Shown here: piece after piece, positions 1 to 8,646 of the stretch
Layout: each line of letters starts with the position of its first letter
How positions within the stretch are numbered: position 1 is the stretch's first letter
Origin: JALHFZ01 sp963674625
Lineage (GTDB): Bacteria; Synergistota; Synergistia; Synergistales; Aminobacteriaceae
Length of the DNA: 64,000 bases
Reading direction: 5' to 3'
Assembly (NCBI GenBank): GCA_963674625.2
Contig: CAXXXO010000004.1
Coordinates: forward strand, 124,001 to 188,000
Notes under the pieces: model-generated
Databases searched by the model: none
What the model was told of the DNA's origin: nothing
Seen by the model: only the letters and a program-made list of their open reading frames with translations
Program-made: the position numbers and the translations under genes

Positions 1-3
1 CCG

Positions 4-1077
4 GTGATCCCCTTGCGCAGTGACATTTCTCTTCTTGTCGAGGGACTGAGCCGGCTGAACACCCGCCCCCTGTCGGTCATGGAGGTCTGCGGAACCCACA
101 CGGTGGCCATCTTCCGGTCCGGAATCCGCTCCCTTCTTCCCCCCGCTCTGCGCCTCGTATCGGGGCCGGGGTGTCCCGTCTGCGTCACTGACCAGGGGGA
201 GATCGACGGCGCCATCTCCCTGGTCGAAAAAGGGGCGCTCCTTGCGACCTACGGTGATATGCTCAAGGTGCCCTGCGACCGGGGCTCCCTCGCATCGAAG
301 CGGAGCGAGGGGTACGATGTAGCGATCATCACCAATGCCATGGATGTGCTGACCATCGCGGAGAAACATCCAGGGCGGGAGGTGGTTTTTCTCGCCGTGG
401 GGTTCGAGACCACCTCACCGGCGACGGCCGCCCTTGTGAAGGAGGCGGGGCAGAAGAGAATATCCAATCTTTCCGTACTGTCCTTTCACAAGAGGACGCC
501 CCCGGTACTTGCAGTCCTTGCGGGTGATCCCGATCTGAAAATTTCGGGATTTCTTCTTCCGGGGCACGTCTGCGTCATCCTCGGGCACGAACCCTTCCGT
601 TTTCTGCCCCGGGACTGCGGCCTCCCTTCGGTCATCGCGGGGTTCGAGCCCGAGCAGATACTTCTTGGACTCGCAGAGATTCTCAGGCAGGACAGCCGGG
701 GGGAGAGTTCCCTCGCCTCAGTCTACGGAAGAGCTGTGCGACCGGAGGGCAACGAGAAGGCACGCAGGCTGCTTGACGAAGTCTTCGTTCCCCGGGACGC
801 CCCGTGGAGGGGCATCGGGGTCATTCCGGGGTCCGGCTATGCCCTGAGAGAGAGGTATGAATCCTTCGACGCGGAAAAACGGTTTTCCCTCGCCATCCGC
901 CCGGGAGAATCCCTTCCCGGCTGCCGGTGCGGCGATGTCCTCACGGGAAAGATAACCCCGCCCGAATGCCCCCTCTTCCGCACCGCCTGCACCCCCATCT
1001 CTCCCGTGGGCCCCTGTATGGTCTCAAGCGAAGGGACGTGCGGCGCATATTTTCGCTTTTACAAAGGAGATTCGTAA
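4..1077 (+). CDS. hypD: [NiFe]-hydrogenase maturation protein HypD
   Basis: HypD is the iron-sulfur scaffold on which the Fe(CN)2CO group of [NiFe]-hydrogenases is assembled together with HypC. Visible hallmarks are the CGTH motif at residues 29-32, the GPGCPVC motif ending at residue 60, and a cysteine-rich C-terminal stretch (about residues 305-350) that fits the 4Fe-4S site. The stop abuts the ATG of hypE, so the two genes are one operon, and hypC or hypF may lie upstream outside the window. The GTG at position 4 is the first possible start. The N-terminus before CGTH is about ten residues shorter than in E. coli HypD as I recall it, so the true start may lie beyond the left edge. Confidence 0.93.
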   Translation: MIPLRSDISLLVEGLSRLNTRPLSVMEVCGTHTVAIFRSGIRSLLPPALRLVSGPGCPVCVTDQGEIDGAISLVEKGALLATYGDMLKVPCDRGSLASKRSEGYDVAIITNAMDVLTIAEKHPGREVVFLAVGFETTSPATAALVKEAGQKRISNLSVLSFHKRTPPVLAVLAGDPDLKISGFLLPGHVCVILGHEPFRFLPRDCGLPSVIAGFEPEQILLGLAEILRQDSRGESSLASVYGRAVRPEGNEKARRLLDEVFVPRDAPWRGIGVIPGSGYALRERYESFDAEKRFSLAIRPGESLPGCRCGDVLTGKITPPECPLFRTACTPISPVGPCMVSSEGTCGAYFRFYKGDS

Positions 1078-2076
1078 ATGAAGACGACGACAGCCACTCT
1101 CGGCCAAGGAAGCGGCGGGCGGCAGAGCGCGGAGCTGGTGAAGTACCTGGTGGAGGGCTTCGCAGAGCGGGGCATCGGGCCGGAGCTCGAGGATGCCGCC
1201 CTTCTTCCCGGAGGGTACGCCATGACGGTAGACGGCTTCACCGTTCTGCCCCGGAAGTTTCCCGGCGGGGATATCGGCCACCTGGCAGTGTGCGGATGCG
1301 CCAACGACCTGGCCGTACGGGGAGCGAGCCCCGATCACCTCGGTCTCTCCCTGGTTATCGAAGAGGGGTTCCCCCTCAATGAACTGAAAGACTACATGGA
1401 AAGCGCTGCGGCCACCTGTGCCTCCATCGGAATGACCCTGGCCGCGGGGGACACCAAGGTTGTTCCGACGGGCGGGGTGGAGGGCGTTCTTTTCTCCGGG
1501 TGTGCCTTCGGGAAGGTCCATTCCCCCTTTCCCCTTGGAATGGCCAATCTTCGGGAAGGAGACGTCCTCATCGTCTCAGGCCCCGTCGGTCGCCACGGGG
1601 CGGCCATCGCAGCAGCCCGTTTTTCCCTCGAGGTGAAAAATCTGGAAAGCGACTGCGCTCCCCTCTGGCCCGCCATTCGCCCTCTTCTCGCCCTCGGCGG
1701 ACTGCGCTGCATGAGGGACTGCACCAGGGGCGGCCTCGGAACGGTGCTGTGCGAATGGGCGGAAGGGACGGGCCTCCACATTGCCCTGGAGGAGGAGGCC
1801 ATCCCCATTCCTCTTGAGGTTCAGTCCCTCTGCGACATCCTGGGGTTCGACCCTCTCTACATGGCCTGCGAGGGAACCCTCGCCCTGGCCGTCGACCGGA
1901 AGGATGCCCACGAGGCCCTTGCCCTGCTGAGGGGAAATCCCATCGGCAGGGAAGCGGCGGTCATCGGACAGGCGGGAGCGGGGGAACCGAAGGGGATGGT
2001 CTCCATGAGGACCTCCATTGGAGGGGAACGGCTGGTGGATATGCCCTGGGGGGAACTTCTCCCGAGGATATGCTGA
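1078..2076 (+). CDS. hypE: Hydrogenase maturation carbamoyl dehydratase HypE
   Basis: HypE dehydrates the carbamoyl group delivered by HypF to a thiocyanate on its own C-terminal cysteine, giving the cyanide ligand of [NiFe]-hydrogenase. The protein ends in Pro-Arg-Ile-Cys, the signature carboxy terminus of the family, so the reactive Cys332 is intact. The N-terminal GQGSGGR segment and the AIRS/PurM-like body of 332 residues are typical. The start is an ATG preceded by AAGGAG, directly after the hypD stop. A hairpin with a T run follows the stop at once. SelD is the nearest alternative family, but the PRIC tail argues for HypE. Confidence 0.95.
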   Translation: MKTTTATLGQGSGGRQSAELVKYLVEGFAERGIGPELEDAALLPGGYAMTVDGFTVLPRKFPGGDIGHLAVCGCANDLAVRGASPDHLGLSLVIEEGFPLNELKDYMESAAATCASIGMTLAAGDTKVVPTGGVEGVLFSGCAFGKVHSPFPLGMANLREGDVLIVSGPVGRHGAAIAAARFSLEVKNLESDCAPLWPAIRPLLALGGLRCMRDCTRGGLGTVLCEWAEGTGLHIALEEEAIPIPLEVQSLCDILGFDPLYMACEGTLALAVDRKDAHEALALLRGNPIGREAAVIGQAGAGEPKGMVSMRTSIGGERLVDMPWGELLPRIC

Positions 2077-2111
2077 AAAAAATGGAGGCCCTCAGGGCCT
2101 CCATTTTTTTC
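2076..2111. terminator. Bidirectional rho-independent terminator, hypE / ymdB
   Basis: A GC-rich stem (AAATGGAGGCCCT paired with AGGGCCTCCATTT) is flanked by A and T runs on its two sides. It can therefore stop transcription from hypE (+) and from the convergent ymdB gene (-), whose stop codon lies at its right edge. Confidence 0.85.
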
Positions 2112-2890
2112 TAGTGGGAAAATCTTTCGAAGATCCGGGTAATTCCCGTCGCCCGACCGGTTTCGTTGTCCAGGGTAACAAGGATTCCGTTCAGGGCGAG
2201 CCCGTCTCCCGACACTTCGAATTTCGAGGGCATGCCCGTAAGAAATTTCGGCAGCACGCCGTCGAACTTCATTCCTATGGAACTCCTGTGCCCGCCGGTC
2301 ATCCCCGCATCGGTGATGTAGGCGGTTCCCCCGGGAAGGACCTCCTCGTCGGCGGTCTGAACGTGGGTATGGGTTCCTATGACCGCCCCTGCCCTGCCGT
2401 CGAGGTAATGGCCGAGGGCTTTTTTCTCCGAAGAGGCCTCTGCGTGGAAATCCACGAAAAAAGGTACATCCCCTGCGGCGGCCAGTATCTCGTCCGCCTT
2501 TCGGAAGGGGCAGTCCAGAGGCGGCATGAACACCCTGCCCTGGAGGTTCATCACTCCGAGACGGAGATTGCCCTTTGAAAGTATGGTCCACCCCTGGCCC
2601 GGACAGCCGGGGGGGTAATTCGCCGGCCGGAGGATCCTCTCGTCCTCCCCGAGCACCGCGACGCCCTCGTTTTTATCCCATATGTGATTTCCCGAGGTCA
2701 TGCCGTCAATCCCGAGGCTGAAAAGCTCATCCGCTGTCTTTTCGGTGATGCCCCTCCCTGCGGCTGCATTTTCGCAGTTTGCCAGGATGAAGTCGAAGGG
2801 GCCCATCCGGCTCTGAAGAACCGGAAGGACGGCCGCGGCCGTCTTTCTTCCCGGACTTCCCATGATATCGCCGATAAAGAGTATTTTCAT
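2111..2890 (-). CDS. ymdB: YmdB-family metallophosphoesterase
   Basis: This 259-residue protein belongs to the YmdB/TIGR00282 calcineurin-like phosphoesterases, whose Bacillus member hydrolyses 2',3'-cyclic nucleotides and affects RNase Y-linked RNA metabolism. Metal ligands can be read off: D8 in GDIMG, E40-N41 in CENA, N68-H69 in SGNH, H149 in FHAE, and H174/H176 in GTHTH. The gene follows rny by 16 nt on the same strand, the same pairing as ymdA-ymdB in Bacillus, which supports a shared role in RNA turnover. Length and motif order are normal. Confidence 0.9.
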   Translation of the reverse strand: MKILFIGDIMGSPGRKTAAAVLPVLQSRMGPFDFILANCENAAAGRGITEKTADELFSLGIDGMTSGNHIWDKNEGVAVLGEDERILRPANYPPGCPGQGWTILSKGNLRLGVMNLQGRVFMPPLDCPFRKADEILAAAGDVPFFVDFHAEASSEKKALGHYLDGRAGAVIGTHTHVQTADEEVLPGGTAYITDAGMTGGHRSSIGMKFDGVLPKFLTGMPSKFEVSGDGLALNGILVTLDNETGRATGITRIFERFSH

Positions 2891-2906
2891 GGCAATGCCG
2901 GGCTTC

Positions 2907-4448
2907 TTATTTCGCGTATTCCGTGGCCCTGGTCTCCCGGGTCACGGTGACCTTGATCTGGCCCGGGTACTTCATCTCCTCTTCGATCTTCCGGGCGATG
3001 TCGTAGGCAATTTTATGGACCATTCCCTCGTCGGAGATGTTCGGAGAGATGATCACCCGAACTTCCCGCCCGGCCTGTATGGCATAGGCCTTGCTTACGC
3101 CGCTGAACCCCTTCGCCAGCTCTTCGAGCTTCTCGAGACGTTTGACGTAGGCGTCGAGGCTTTCCCTCCTGGCTCCGGGCCGGGCTGCGCTGACCGCGTC
3201 CGCTGCCGCGACGATAACGTCGTAGACCGTCTTCGCCTCCTGATCTTCGTGATGGGAGGCAATGGCGCTCACCACATCGGGTGACTCGTTGTAGCGCCTT
3301 GCGAGATCGGCCCCGATGAGGGCGTGGGGCCCTTCGATCTGGTGGTCCACCGCCTTGCCGAGGTCATGGAGCAGACCGGCCCGGCGGGCGAGTTCTTCGT
3401 CAAGCCCGAGCTCTGCGGCGATCATGCCGGAGATGAAGGAGACCTCGAGGCTGTGCTGCAGGGCGTTCTGGCCGTAGCTGAAACGGTACCGCAGCTGCCC
3501 GATGGTCCGGATAAGCTCAGTGTGCATATTCTTGATGCCAGTCTCGAGAATGGCCTGTTCTCCCGCCTCCATGATCTTTTCCTCGACATCTTTCGTGGCC
3601 TTTTCGATGAGTTCCTCTATTCTGGCGGGGTGGATTCTTCCGTCGGTGACGAGCCGCTCGAGGGAGAGTCGGGCGATCTCCCGGCGTACCGGGTCGAAAC
3701 TGCTTATGGTTACCGCCTCGGGGGTATCGTCCACGATGAGATCGACCCCTGCGATGGTCTCGAAGGTCCGGATGTTCCTGCCTTCTCTGCCGATGATCCG
3801 CCCCTTCATTTCATCGGAGGGAAGATGGACGACGCTCACCGACGCTTCCGAGGTGTGCTCCACGGCGCACCGCTGCACAGCGGTGACGATGATCTCCCGG
3901 GCTTTCCGGTCGGCCTCGCGCTTCGCCTTTTCTTCGAGTTCCTTGAGGCGCAGCCCCAGAACGTGCTGGGCATCCTCCTCGGTCTGCCGGAGGAGAATCT
4001 CCCGGGCTTCCTCCCGGGTCAGGCGGGCGATCTCTTCAAGCTTTTCAGTCTGCTTCAGGGTACATTCCTGGGCTTCGAGAAGCCGGGCTTCGAGGTCTTC
4101 CTGCTTTTCCTTGAGTTCATCCTCGCGGTGAGAAACCCGGTCGAGTTTTTTGTCGAGGTTCTCCTCTTTCTGTTCGAGCCGCCGCTCTGCCCGCTGAATC
4201 TCCGCTCTGCGCTCCTTGCCTTCCCTTTCGATCTCCTGCCTGAGCCTGAAGCTTTCTTCCTTTGCCTCAGTGAGTTTTTCCCGCTTTGCCTGTTCGGCGG
4301 CCTGTTCTGCTTCCCTGATGATGTTCTGTGCCTGGGACGACGCGTTTTCAATTTTTTTCGCGGCCAGGGTTTTGGAGATGAAAAATCCAGCTCCCATTCC
4401 GGCAGCGATCCCCACAACGATTGCAATGATTGCTGTCATGAAATTCAT
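2907..4448 (-). CDS. rny: Ribonuclease Y
   Basis: RNase Y is the membrane-anchored endoribonuclease that starts mRNA decay in many bacteria. The 513-residue product shows one N-terminal membrane segment (about residues 4-24), a long charged coiled coil (about 25-190), a KH RNA-binding domain with GREGRNIRTFE at 220-230, and an HD domain with H361-D362 in LLHDLGK. I chose the ATG at 4448 because AGGAG lies 13 nt upstream; an in-frame ATG 11 codons earlier lacks a ribosome binding site. ymdB follows in the same operon. A promoter-like element and a hairpin lie upstream. Confidence 0.95.
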   Translation of the reverse strand: MNFMTAIIAIVVGIAAGMGAGFFISKTLAAKKIENASSQAQNIIREAEQAAEQAKREKLTEAKEESFRLRQEIEREGKERRAEIQRAERRLEQKEENLDKKLDRVSHREDELKEKQEDLEARLLEAQECTLKQTEKLEEIARLTREEAREILLRQTEEDAQHVLGLRLKELEEKAKREADRKAREIIVTAVQRCAVEHTSEASVSVVHLPSDEMKGRIIGREGRNIRTFETIAGVDLIVDDTPEAVTISSFDPVRREIARLSLERLVTDGRIHPARIEELIEKATKDVEEKIMEAGEQAILETGIKNMHTELIRTIGQLRYRFSYGQNALQHSLEVSFISGMIAAELGLDEELARRAGLLHDLGKAVDHQIEGPHALIGADLARRYNESPDVVSAIASHHEDQEAKTVYDVIVAAADAVSAARPGARRESLDAYVKRLEKLEELAKGFSGVSKAYAIQAGREVRVIISPNISDEGMVHKIAYDIARKIEEEMKYPGQIKVTVTRETRATEYAK

Positions 4449-4491
4449 AGTACCGTGATCACTCCTCAATTTTATTTTCAAGGTGCTTAAA

Positions 4492-4524
4492 ACGAAAAAA
4501 CATGGACCGCACTCTTTTCCATGT
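4492..4524 (-). terminator. Terminator-like hairpin between recX and rny
   Basis: On the minus strand ACATGG pairs with CCATGT around a 13-nt loop, followed by TTTTTTCGTTTT. It suits the end of the recG-recX transcript. It also falls just inside the leader of a transcript that would start from the promoter-like element at 4532-4560, so attenuation of rny is possible. Confidence 0.55.
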
Positions 4525-4531
4525 CCGATCT

Positions 4532-4560
4532 ATTTTACCGTTCAGAACTCTCCGTCACAA
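4532..4560 (-). promoter_or_regulatory. Candidate sigma-70 promoter for rny-ymdB
   Basis: Minus-strand TTGTGA (4555-4560) and TAAAAT (4532-4537) are separated by 17 nt. The -35 part lies within the 3' end of recX. The predicted start of transcription is just upstream of the hairpin at 4492-4524. Confidence 0.45.
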
Positions 4561-5012
4561 GTCCCCCGGGCAACCTTTCTGCACAGGGAGGGAGAAAAGC
4601 CTCTCCGGAGCAGCCGACCCTCCATTTTTCTTCCTTCCATTCCCTGTCTGTGCCATGCTGCCGCAAGGTGCAGCGCCCGGGCTTCCTCGTCCACTGTTTC
4701 GAGGGCTGAGGCTATGAGGGAGTCCTTCACCCCTCGCCGCCGCAGTTCATCCCGCAGCCTGCGGCATCCCCAGTCCCCGTGGGTCTCCGCGAAAAGGAGG
4801 GCGTAGGACCGGTCATCGAGATATCCTGCGTCCGCATACTTTCGGACGAGCCCTTCTGCCCTGTCTTTCCCAGCTCCCCGGGAGGCCAGTTTCTCAAGTA
4901 CCTGCTTTTTCGTCCACGCACCCCGGGAGAGGAGGGCGAGAATATATCCTTCAAGGGCATCGTCTCCGGATTCCTCCGGTAAAGAAGAAAAAAAATCAGG
5001 CGGTTTCCACAA
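4542..5012 (-). CDS. recX: RecX-family regulatory protein
   Basis: RecX proteins bind RecA filaments and limit RecA activity. The 156-residue product has the all-helical three-repeat layout of the family, including the repeated pattern of short helices around AGYLDDRSYALLFAE and a C-terminal RRGFSPSLCRKV segment. The start appears to be a TTG that overlaps the end of recG by 17 nt, preceded by GGGAGG about 10 nt upstream; no better in-frame start exists before conserved sequence begins. It is the last gene of a long operon that also carries recG, so two recombination genes sit together. Confidence 0.82.
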   Translation of the reverse strand: MWKPPDFFSSLPEESGDDALEGYILALLSRGAWTKKQVLEKLASRGAGKDRAEGLVRKYADAGYLDDRSYALLFAETHGDWGCRRLRDELRRRGVKDSLIASALETVDEEARALHLAAAWHRQGMEGRKMEGRLLRRGFSPSLCRKVARGTCDGEF

Positions 5013-7074
5013 GGTTCAGCGACCTCCCGAGGACAAAGAAGAGCCTCTCTTTCAGAAGCGGTTCGGAATCGAGTTCGGGATCGCCGTCCACAAGGGCAAA
5101 GGCTTCCGCCCTGGCCATGTCAAGAAGGGCCCGGTCCTTGATGAGATCCGCCACCCGGAAATCGGTGATCCCCGACTGGCGTACTCCGCAGACCTCTCCG
5201 GGACCCCGGAGCTTCAGATCGGTCTCCGCGAGGGTGAACCCGTTTTCGGTGGAACAGAAGACCTCCAGGCGTTCCCGGCTTTCCCCGGAGGATAGAGCGC
5301 CGAGAAGAAAACAGTACCCCTCCAGGTCATTCCGCCCCACCCTTCCCCTGAGCTGGTGGAGCTGGGAGAGGCCGAAGCGGACGGGGTCCTCCACCACCAT
5401 GACCGTGGCCCCGGGAATATCGACCCCCACCTCAACCACGGTGGTGGAGACGAGGAGGGAGATTTTTCCCGATTGAAAATCCTTCATGACACGCCCTTTT
5501 TCCTCACCGGAGAGCCTTCCGTGAAGCAGTCCGGTTCCCAGGGCCGAAAAGCGGGCCTCCAGTTCTCCGGCGCGCACCGTGGCGGCGGCAAGATCGAGGG
5601 TCTCGCTCTCCTCGATGAGGGGGCAAATCCAGAAGACCCGCTCTCCCTTTTCCATCCGGCCCTGGAGAAAGGAGAGAAGCTCGGGAAGCTTCCGGGGAGA
5701 GATCAGGCGGGTGGTGATTTTTTTACGCCCCGGAGGGCTCTGCCGGAGGACTGATACGGAGAGATCTCCGTAGACGGTGAGGGTAAGGGTCCTGGGAATC
5801 GGGGTGGCCGTCAGGACAAGGACATGGGGGAGCTCCCCCTTTGAGCGGAAGGACTGCTTCTGAAGCACGCCGAAGCGGTGCTGCTCGTCCACTATTGCCA
5901 GTCCAAGGGAGGCGAAGTTCACTCCCTCGGAGAAAAGGGCATGGGTTCCGATGGCTATTCGGAGAGCTCCCGATCCGAGGGCTTCGTGAATCTCCTTTTT
6001 CTCCCTCCGGGAGAGGGATCCGGTGAGGAGGGCGCAGGACACGCCCAGGGCGGAAAAAACGGGGGCGAGACGCTGAAAGTGCTGGGAGGCAAGAACTTCC
6101 GTGGGGGCGAGCAAGGCTCCCTGGCATCCGCCGTCAAGGGCGGCAAGAAGAGCCAGAAGGGCCACCACCGTCTTTCCTGACCCGACGTCCCCCTGAAGAA
6201 GGCGGTTCATGGGAACTGAGCGGGCCATGTCGGCAAAGATTTCGTCCGTTACCCTTTTCTGGTCGTCCGTGAGGGTGAAGGGAAGATGGAGGGAGAGATA
6301 TCCCTGAACAAGGACGCCCGGACGGAGAGACGGTGCCTGCCCGGCTCCCCGGGATGCCCTGGCCTTCCGAAGGGCGAGGCCTGTCTGCAGAAGAAAAAAT
6401 TCGTCGAAGGCAAGGCGTTTTCTCGCTGACTTCCATCGCTCCCGGGACGAAGGGAAATGCATCTCCGCCACGGCGGGAGCCAGGGGGGCGAGGGAGAGCC
6501 GTTTCTTCATTTCGGAAGGAAGAAAATCGGGAAGGAGGGGAAGGTACTCCTCCAGGGTTGTTCTGATGATTCTCCGGAAGGCCTTGTTGGACAGTCCTGC
6601 GGTGCCGGGGTAGACCGGAACGATGGAGAAGGCTTTTTCGTCCTCCGTCTCCTCGTCCAGGATCTCGAAATCGGGGTTGGTGAGCTGAACCGTCCCGTTA
6701 TGCATATCAACCCGGCCGTAGAGGGCGACCCGAACGCCCGGGAGAAAATGAGATTCGAGCCCCTGGCGGTTGAACCAGACGGCCCTCCCCATCCCCTGCC
6801 CGTCGGAGAGAAGGACGGTCGTTATGGAAAGCCCCTTTTTGGGACTTTTTTTTCGTTCGAGAGCCACGACCCTCGCCACCACGGACGAGACCGAACCGCC
6901 TGCGAGGGAGGAGAGGGGGGTCAATTCCCGTCTGTCCTCGTATCTCCGGGGGAAAAAGTGGAGAAGATCGTTCACTGTGGCGATCCCGAGCCTTCCGAGG
7001 AGAACTTCCCGGGCGGGACCGACGCCCTTTACATACCGTACGGGATCGGAGAGACGCCGTACCGGAGCGGTCAC
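4996..7074 (-). CDS. recG: ATP-dependent DNA helicase RecG
   Basis: RecG remodels stalled replication forks and Holliday junctions by branch migration. The 692-residue product has an N-terminal HhH/wedge OB region (about 10-230), Walker A GDVGSGKT at 295-302, Walker B DEQH at 396-399, and a C-terminal helicase domain ending in the conserved motif VI stretch around QLRGRVGR. The GTG start at 7074 overlaps the divIVA stop in the arrangement GTGA; the reading frame stays open further upstream, but that part is only the antisense-like echo of divIVA codons and gives low-complexity Arg/Gly-rich sequence. Full family length. Confidence 0.95.
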   Translation of the reverse strand: MTAPVRRLSDPVRYVKGVGPAREVLLGRLGIATVNDLLHFFPRRYEDRRELTPLSSLAGGSVSSVVARVVALERKKSPKKGLSITTVLLSDGQGMGRAVWFNRQGLESHFLPGVRVALYGRVDMHNGTVQLTNPDFEILDEETEDEKAFSIVPVYPGTAGLSNKAFRRIIRTTLEEYLPLLPDFLPSEMKKRLSLAPLAPAVAEMHFPSSRERWKSARKRLAFDEFFLLQTGLALRKARASRGAGQAPSLRPGVLVQGYLSLHLPFTLTDDQKRVTDEIFADMARSVPMNRLLQGDVGSGKTVVALLALLAALDGGCQGALLAPTEVLASQHFQRLAPVFSALGVSCALLTGSLSRREKKEIHEALGSGALRIAIGTHALFSEGVNFASLGLAIVDEQHRFGVLQKQSFRSKGELPHVLVLTATPIPRTLTLTVYGDLSVSVLRQSPPGRKKITTRLISPRKLPELLSFLQGRMEKGERVFWICPLIEESETLDLAAATVRAGELEARFSALGTGLLHGRLSGEEKGRVMKDFQSGKISLLVSTTVVEVGVDIPGATVMVVEDPVRFGLSQLHQLRGRVGRNDLEGYCFLLGALSSGESRERLEVFCSTENGFTLAETDLKLRGPGEVCGVRQSGITDFRVADLIKDRALLDMARAEAFALVDGDPELDSEPLLKERLFFVLGRSLNLVETA

Positions 7075-7553
7075 CTCCCCGGATCTTCCTCTCCGGCGGC
7101 CCGATCTTCCTCGCCGTCCACGAGGGCTGCAAATCGGGAGAGCATGGAGCGGAACTCTGCCCTGGTCTCCTGCCTGATCTGCCGGAGGCGCTGAATTTCG
7201 CGGCGCTCTCCGTCCCGGGCGGACGCGGCCTCGGACAGGATCTGCTTCGCCGCGAGCCGGGCCTCCGACAGGATGGCGTCCGCCTGCCGGCTGGCGGCAT
7301 CCTCCTTCGCCTCTGCCGATTTCTGGGCCATGAGAAGCGTCCCCTGAAGGGTCTCCTTCAGATTGTCGTATTCCCGGATCTGCTCCCGGAGCCTTTCGAT
7401 CTGCCGTTCGAGATCGGCGCACCGCAGAGAGTACTGCTGTATATCCTCGGCCACCCGGTCGAGAAACTCATCCACCTCGTCCGGGGAGTATCCCCGCATA
7501 GCCCGGCCGAAGACCTTCGTCTCCAGGTCCCGGGCGCTCAGAAATTCAGACAC
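7071..7553 (-). CDS. divIVA: DivIVA-domain coiled-coil protein
   Basis: DivIVA-family proteins recognise curved membrane and organise poles, septa or cell growth. The first 60 residues carry the family signature (ARDLETKVFGRAMRGYSPDEVDEFLD-like, read in two parts), followed by a long coiled coil to about residue 145 and a short acidic tail. Start is GTG with GGGAGG five bases upstream; it overlaps the sepF end by 8 nt and the recG start by 4 nt. Its neighbours sepF and yggS form the same cell-division neighbourhood that is well known from Gram-positive bacteria (yggS/ylmE-sepF-divIVA). Confidence 0.88.
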   Translation of the reverse strand: MSEFLSARDLETKVFGRAMRGYSPDEVDEFLDRVAEDIQQYSLRCADLERQIERLREQIREYDNLKETLQGTLLMAQKSAEAKEDAASRQADAILSEARLAAKQILSEAASARDGERREIQRLRQIRQETRAEFRSMLSRFAALVDGEEDRAAGEEDPGR

Positions 7554-7932
7554 TGGCTGGTTCCTCCCATTCCTCTATCATGGTTTTTCTCGGGGCGGCC
7601 AGGAAGACCCCTCCCGCGACCCGCACGACCGTTCCGCGGTTGGCCGAGGCCACACCGCAGAGAAAATCGAGGAGGCTCTGGCCGGTCTCCCTTTCCATGC
7701 CCCGCAGATCGAGAAGGACCATCCGCCCCTTCCGGAGTTCCTCCGCGAGTTCCTCCTTCCGATCAACCCCTGCTGAGCCCCGAAGCAGAATAAGATCGGC
7801 CTGCTTCGCAGGGGAGCGAAGGACCCTCTCCTCCCTCTCTTCCAGCCCGTTTATCCTTTCTCCGTCCTCTTCTTCGAAGCCTTCCCCGTTCCTGTCCACG
7901 AGCCCGAGAAGGGCCATCAGCCTTTCAAGCAC
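7546..7932 (-). CDS. sepF: Cell division protein SepF
   Basis: SepF anchors FtsZ to the membrane and aligns its filaments. The 128-residue product has an N-terminal amphipathic stretch (MLERLMALLGLV) suitable for membrane binding, an acidic linker (residues 16-40), and a compact C-terminal domain (about 42-120) with the pattern LRKGRMVLLDLRGM followed by LLDFLCGVA and VFLAAPR that is characteristic of SepF. The start is GTG with GGAGG eight bases upstream. It lies between yggS and divIVA as in Firmicutes. Confidence 0.88.
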   Translation of the reverse strand: MLERLMALLGLVDRNGEGFEEEDGERINGLEEREERVLRSPAKQADLILLRGSAGVDRKEELAEELRKGRMVLLDLRGMERETGQSLLDFLCGVASANRGTVVRVAGGVFLAAPRKTMIEEWEEPASV

Positions 7933-7947
7933 TCATTTCACCTCCGC

Positions 7948-8646
7948 TCAAGTTTCTCTTCTTCCGAAGAGGGCCGAACCGATGCGGACCATGGTGCTTC
8001 CTTCTTCTATCGCCCACTGAAAATCTCCGCTCATCCCCATGGAAAGCTCGGGCAGGGGAAGAAGAAGCTTTCTTCGGGCTTTTTCAGCCAGTTCCCTCAG
8101 GAGGACGAAAGCCCGCCGCACTTCTTTTTCGCCGCCGGTCAGCGGACCGATGGTCATAAGCCCCTCCACGGCAAGAAAAGGACATTTCCCGAGGATATCT
8201 TCGAGGAGCGGCAGTGCGTCTTCCGGTGAAATCCCCTTTTTCGAGGGCTCTCCCGATGTATTGACCTCCACGAGAACCGGAAGGGTTCTCTCCTGCCGTT
8301 CCCCCTCGGCGGAGAGCCGCCCGGCGAGGTCGAGAGAGTCAACGGAGTCGACGGAGGACACTTCGGCGAAGACCTTTCTCACCTTGTTCTTCTGAAGATG
8401 GCCGATCAGCCGCCATTGGACGGTCATGTCCTCCGGCCAGGAGCTTTTCTTTTCGAGCAGCTCCTGAACACGGTTCTCTCCCACCGCGGTGATTCCGCAG
8501 CGGACCGCTTCGATGATATCCTCCACGGGGCGGGTTTTGGTCACCCCCACGAGAAGGACATCTTTTTCACAGCGCCCGCTTCTCTGTGCCGCAGTTCGTA
8601 TTTCCTCTTTGAGATGGGCCAGGCTGCTTTCGATACTCTTCACCAT
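7948..8646 (-). CDS. yggS: YggS/PROSC-family pyridoxal phosphate-binding protein
   Basis: Members bind PLP through a lysine in a single alanine-racemase-like barrel and keep vitamin B6 and amino/keto acid pools balanced; they have no firmly known catalytic reaction. The PLP lysine is K37 in VGVTKTRP. Further signatures are the HLQKNKV motif and the C-terminal SMGMSGDFQWAIEEGSTMVRIGSALFG-type block (read in pieces), which is the family signature for phosphate binding. The 232-residue length is normal. The ATG overlaps the upstream gene by 7 nt and sepF follows after 15 nt. Confidence 0.93.
   Translation of the reverse strand: MVKSIESSLAHLKEEIRTAAQRSGRCEKDVLLVGVTKTRPVEDIIEAVRCGITAVGENRVQELLEKKSSWPEDMTVQWRLIGHLQKNKVRKVFAEVSSVDSVDSLDLAGRLSAEGERQERTLPVLVEVNTSGEPSKKGISPEDALPLLEDILGKCPFLAVEGLMTIGPLTGGEKEVRRAFVLLRELAEKARRKLLLPLPELSMGMSGDFQWAIEEGSTMVRIGSALFGRRET

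Noticed and set aside
7075..7422. Long in-frame extension upstream of the recG GTG start
   Set aside because: It overlaps the whole divIVA gene in another frame and codes for low-complexity Arg/Gly/Pro sequence; the GTG at 7074 has the stop-start overlap expected of translational coupling.
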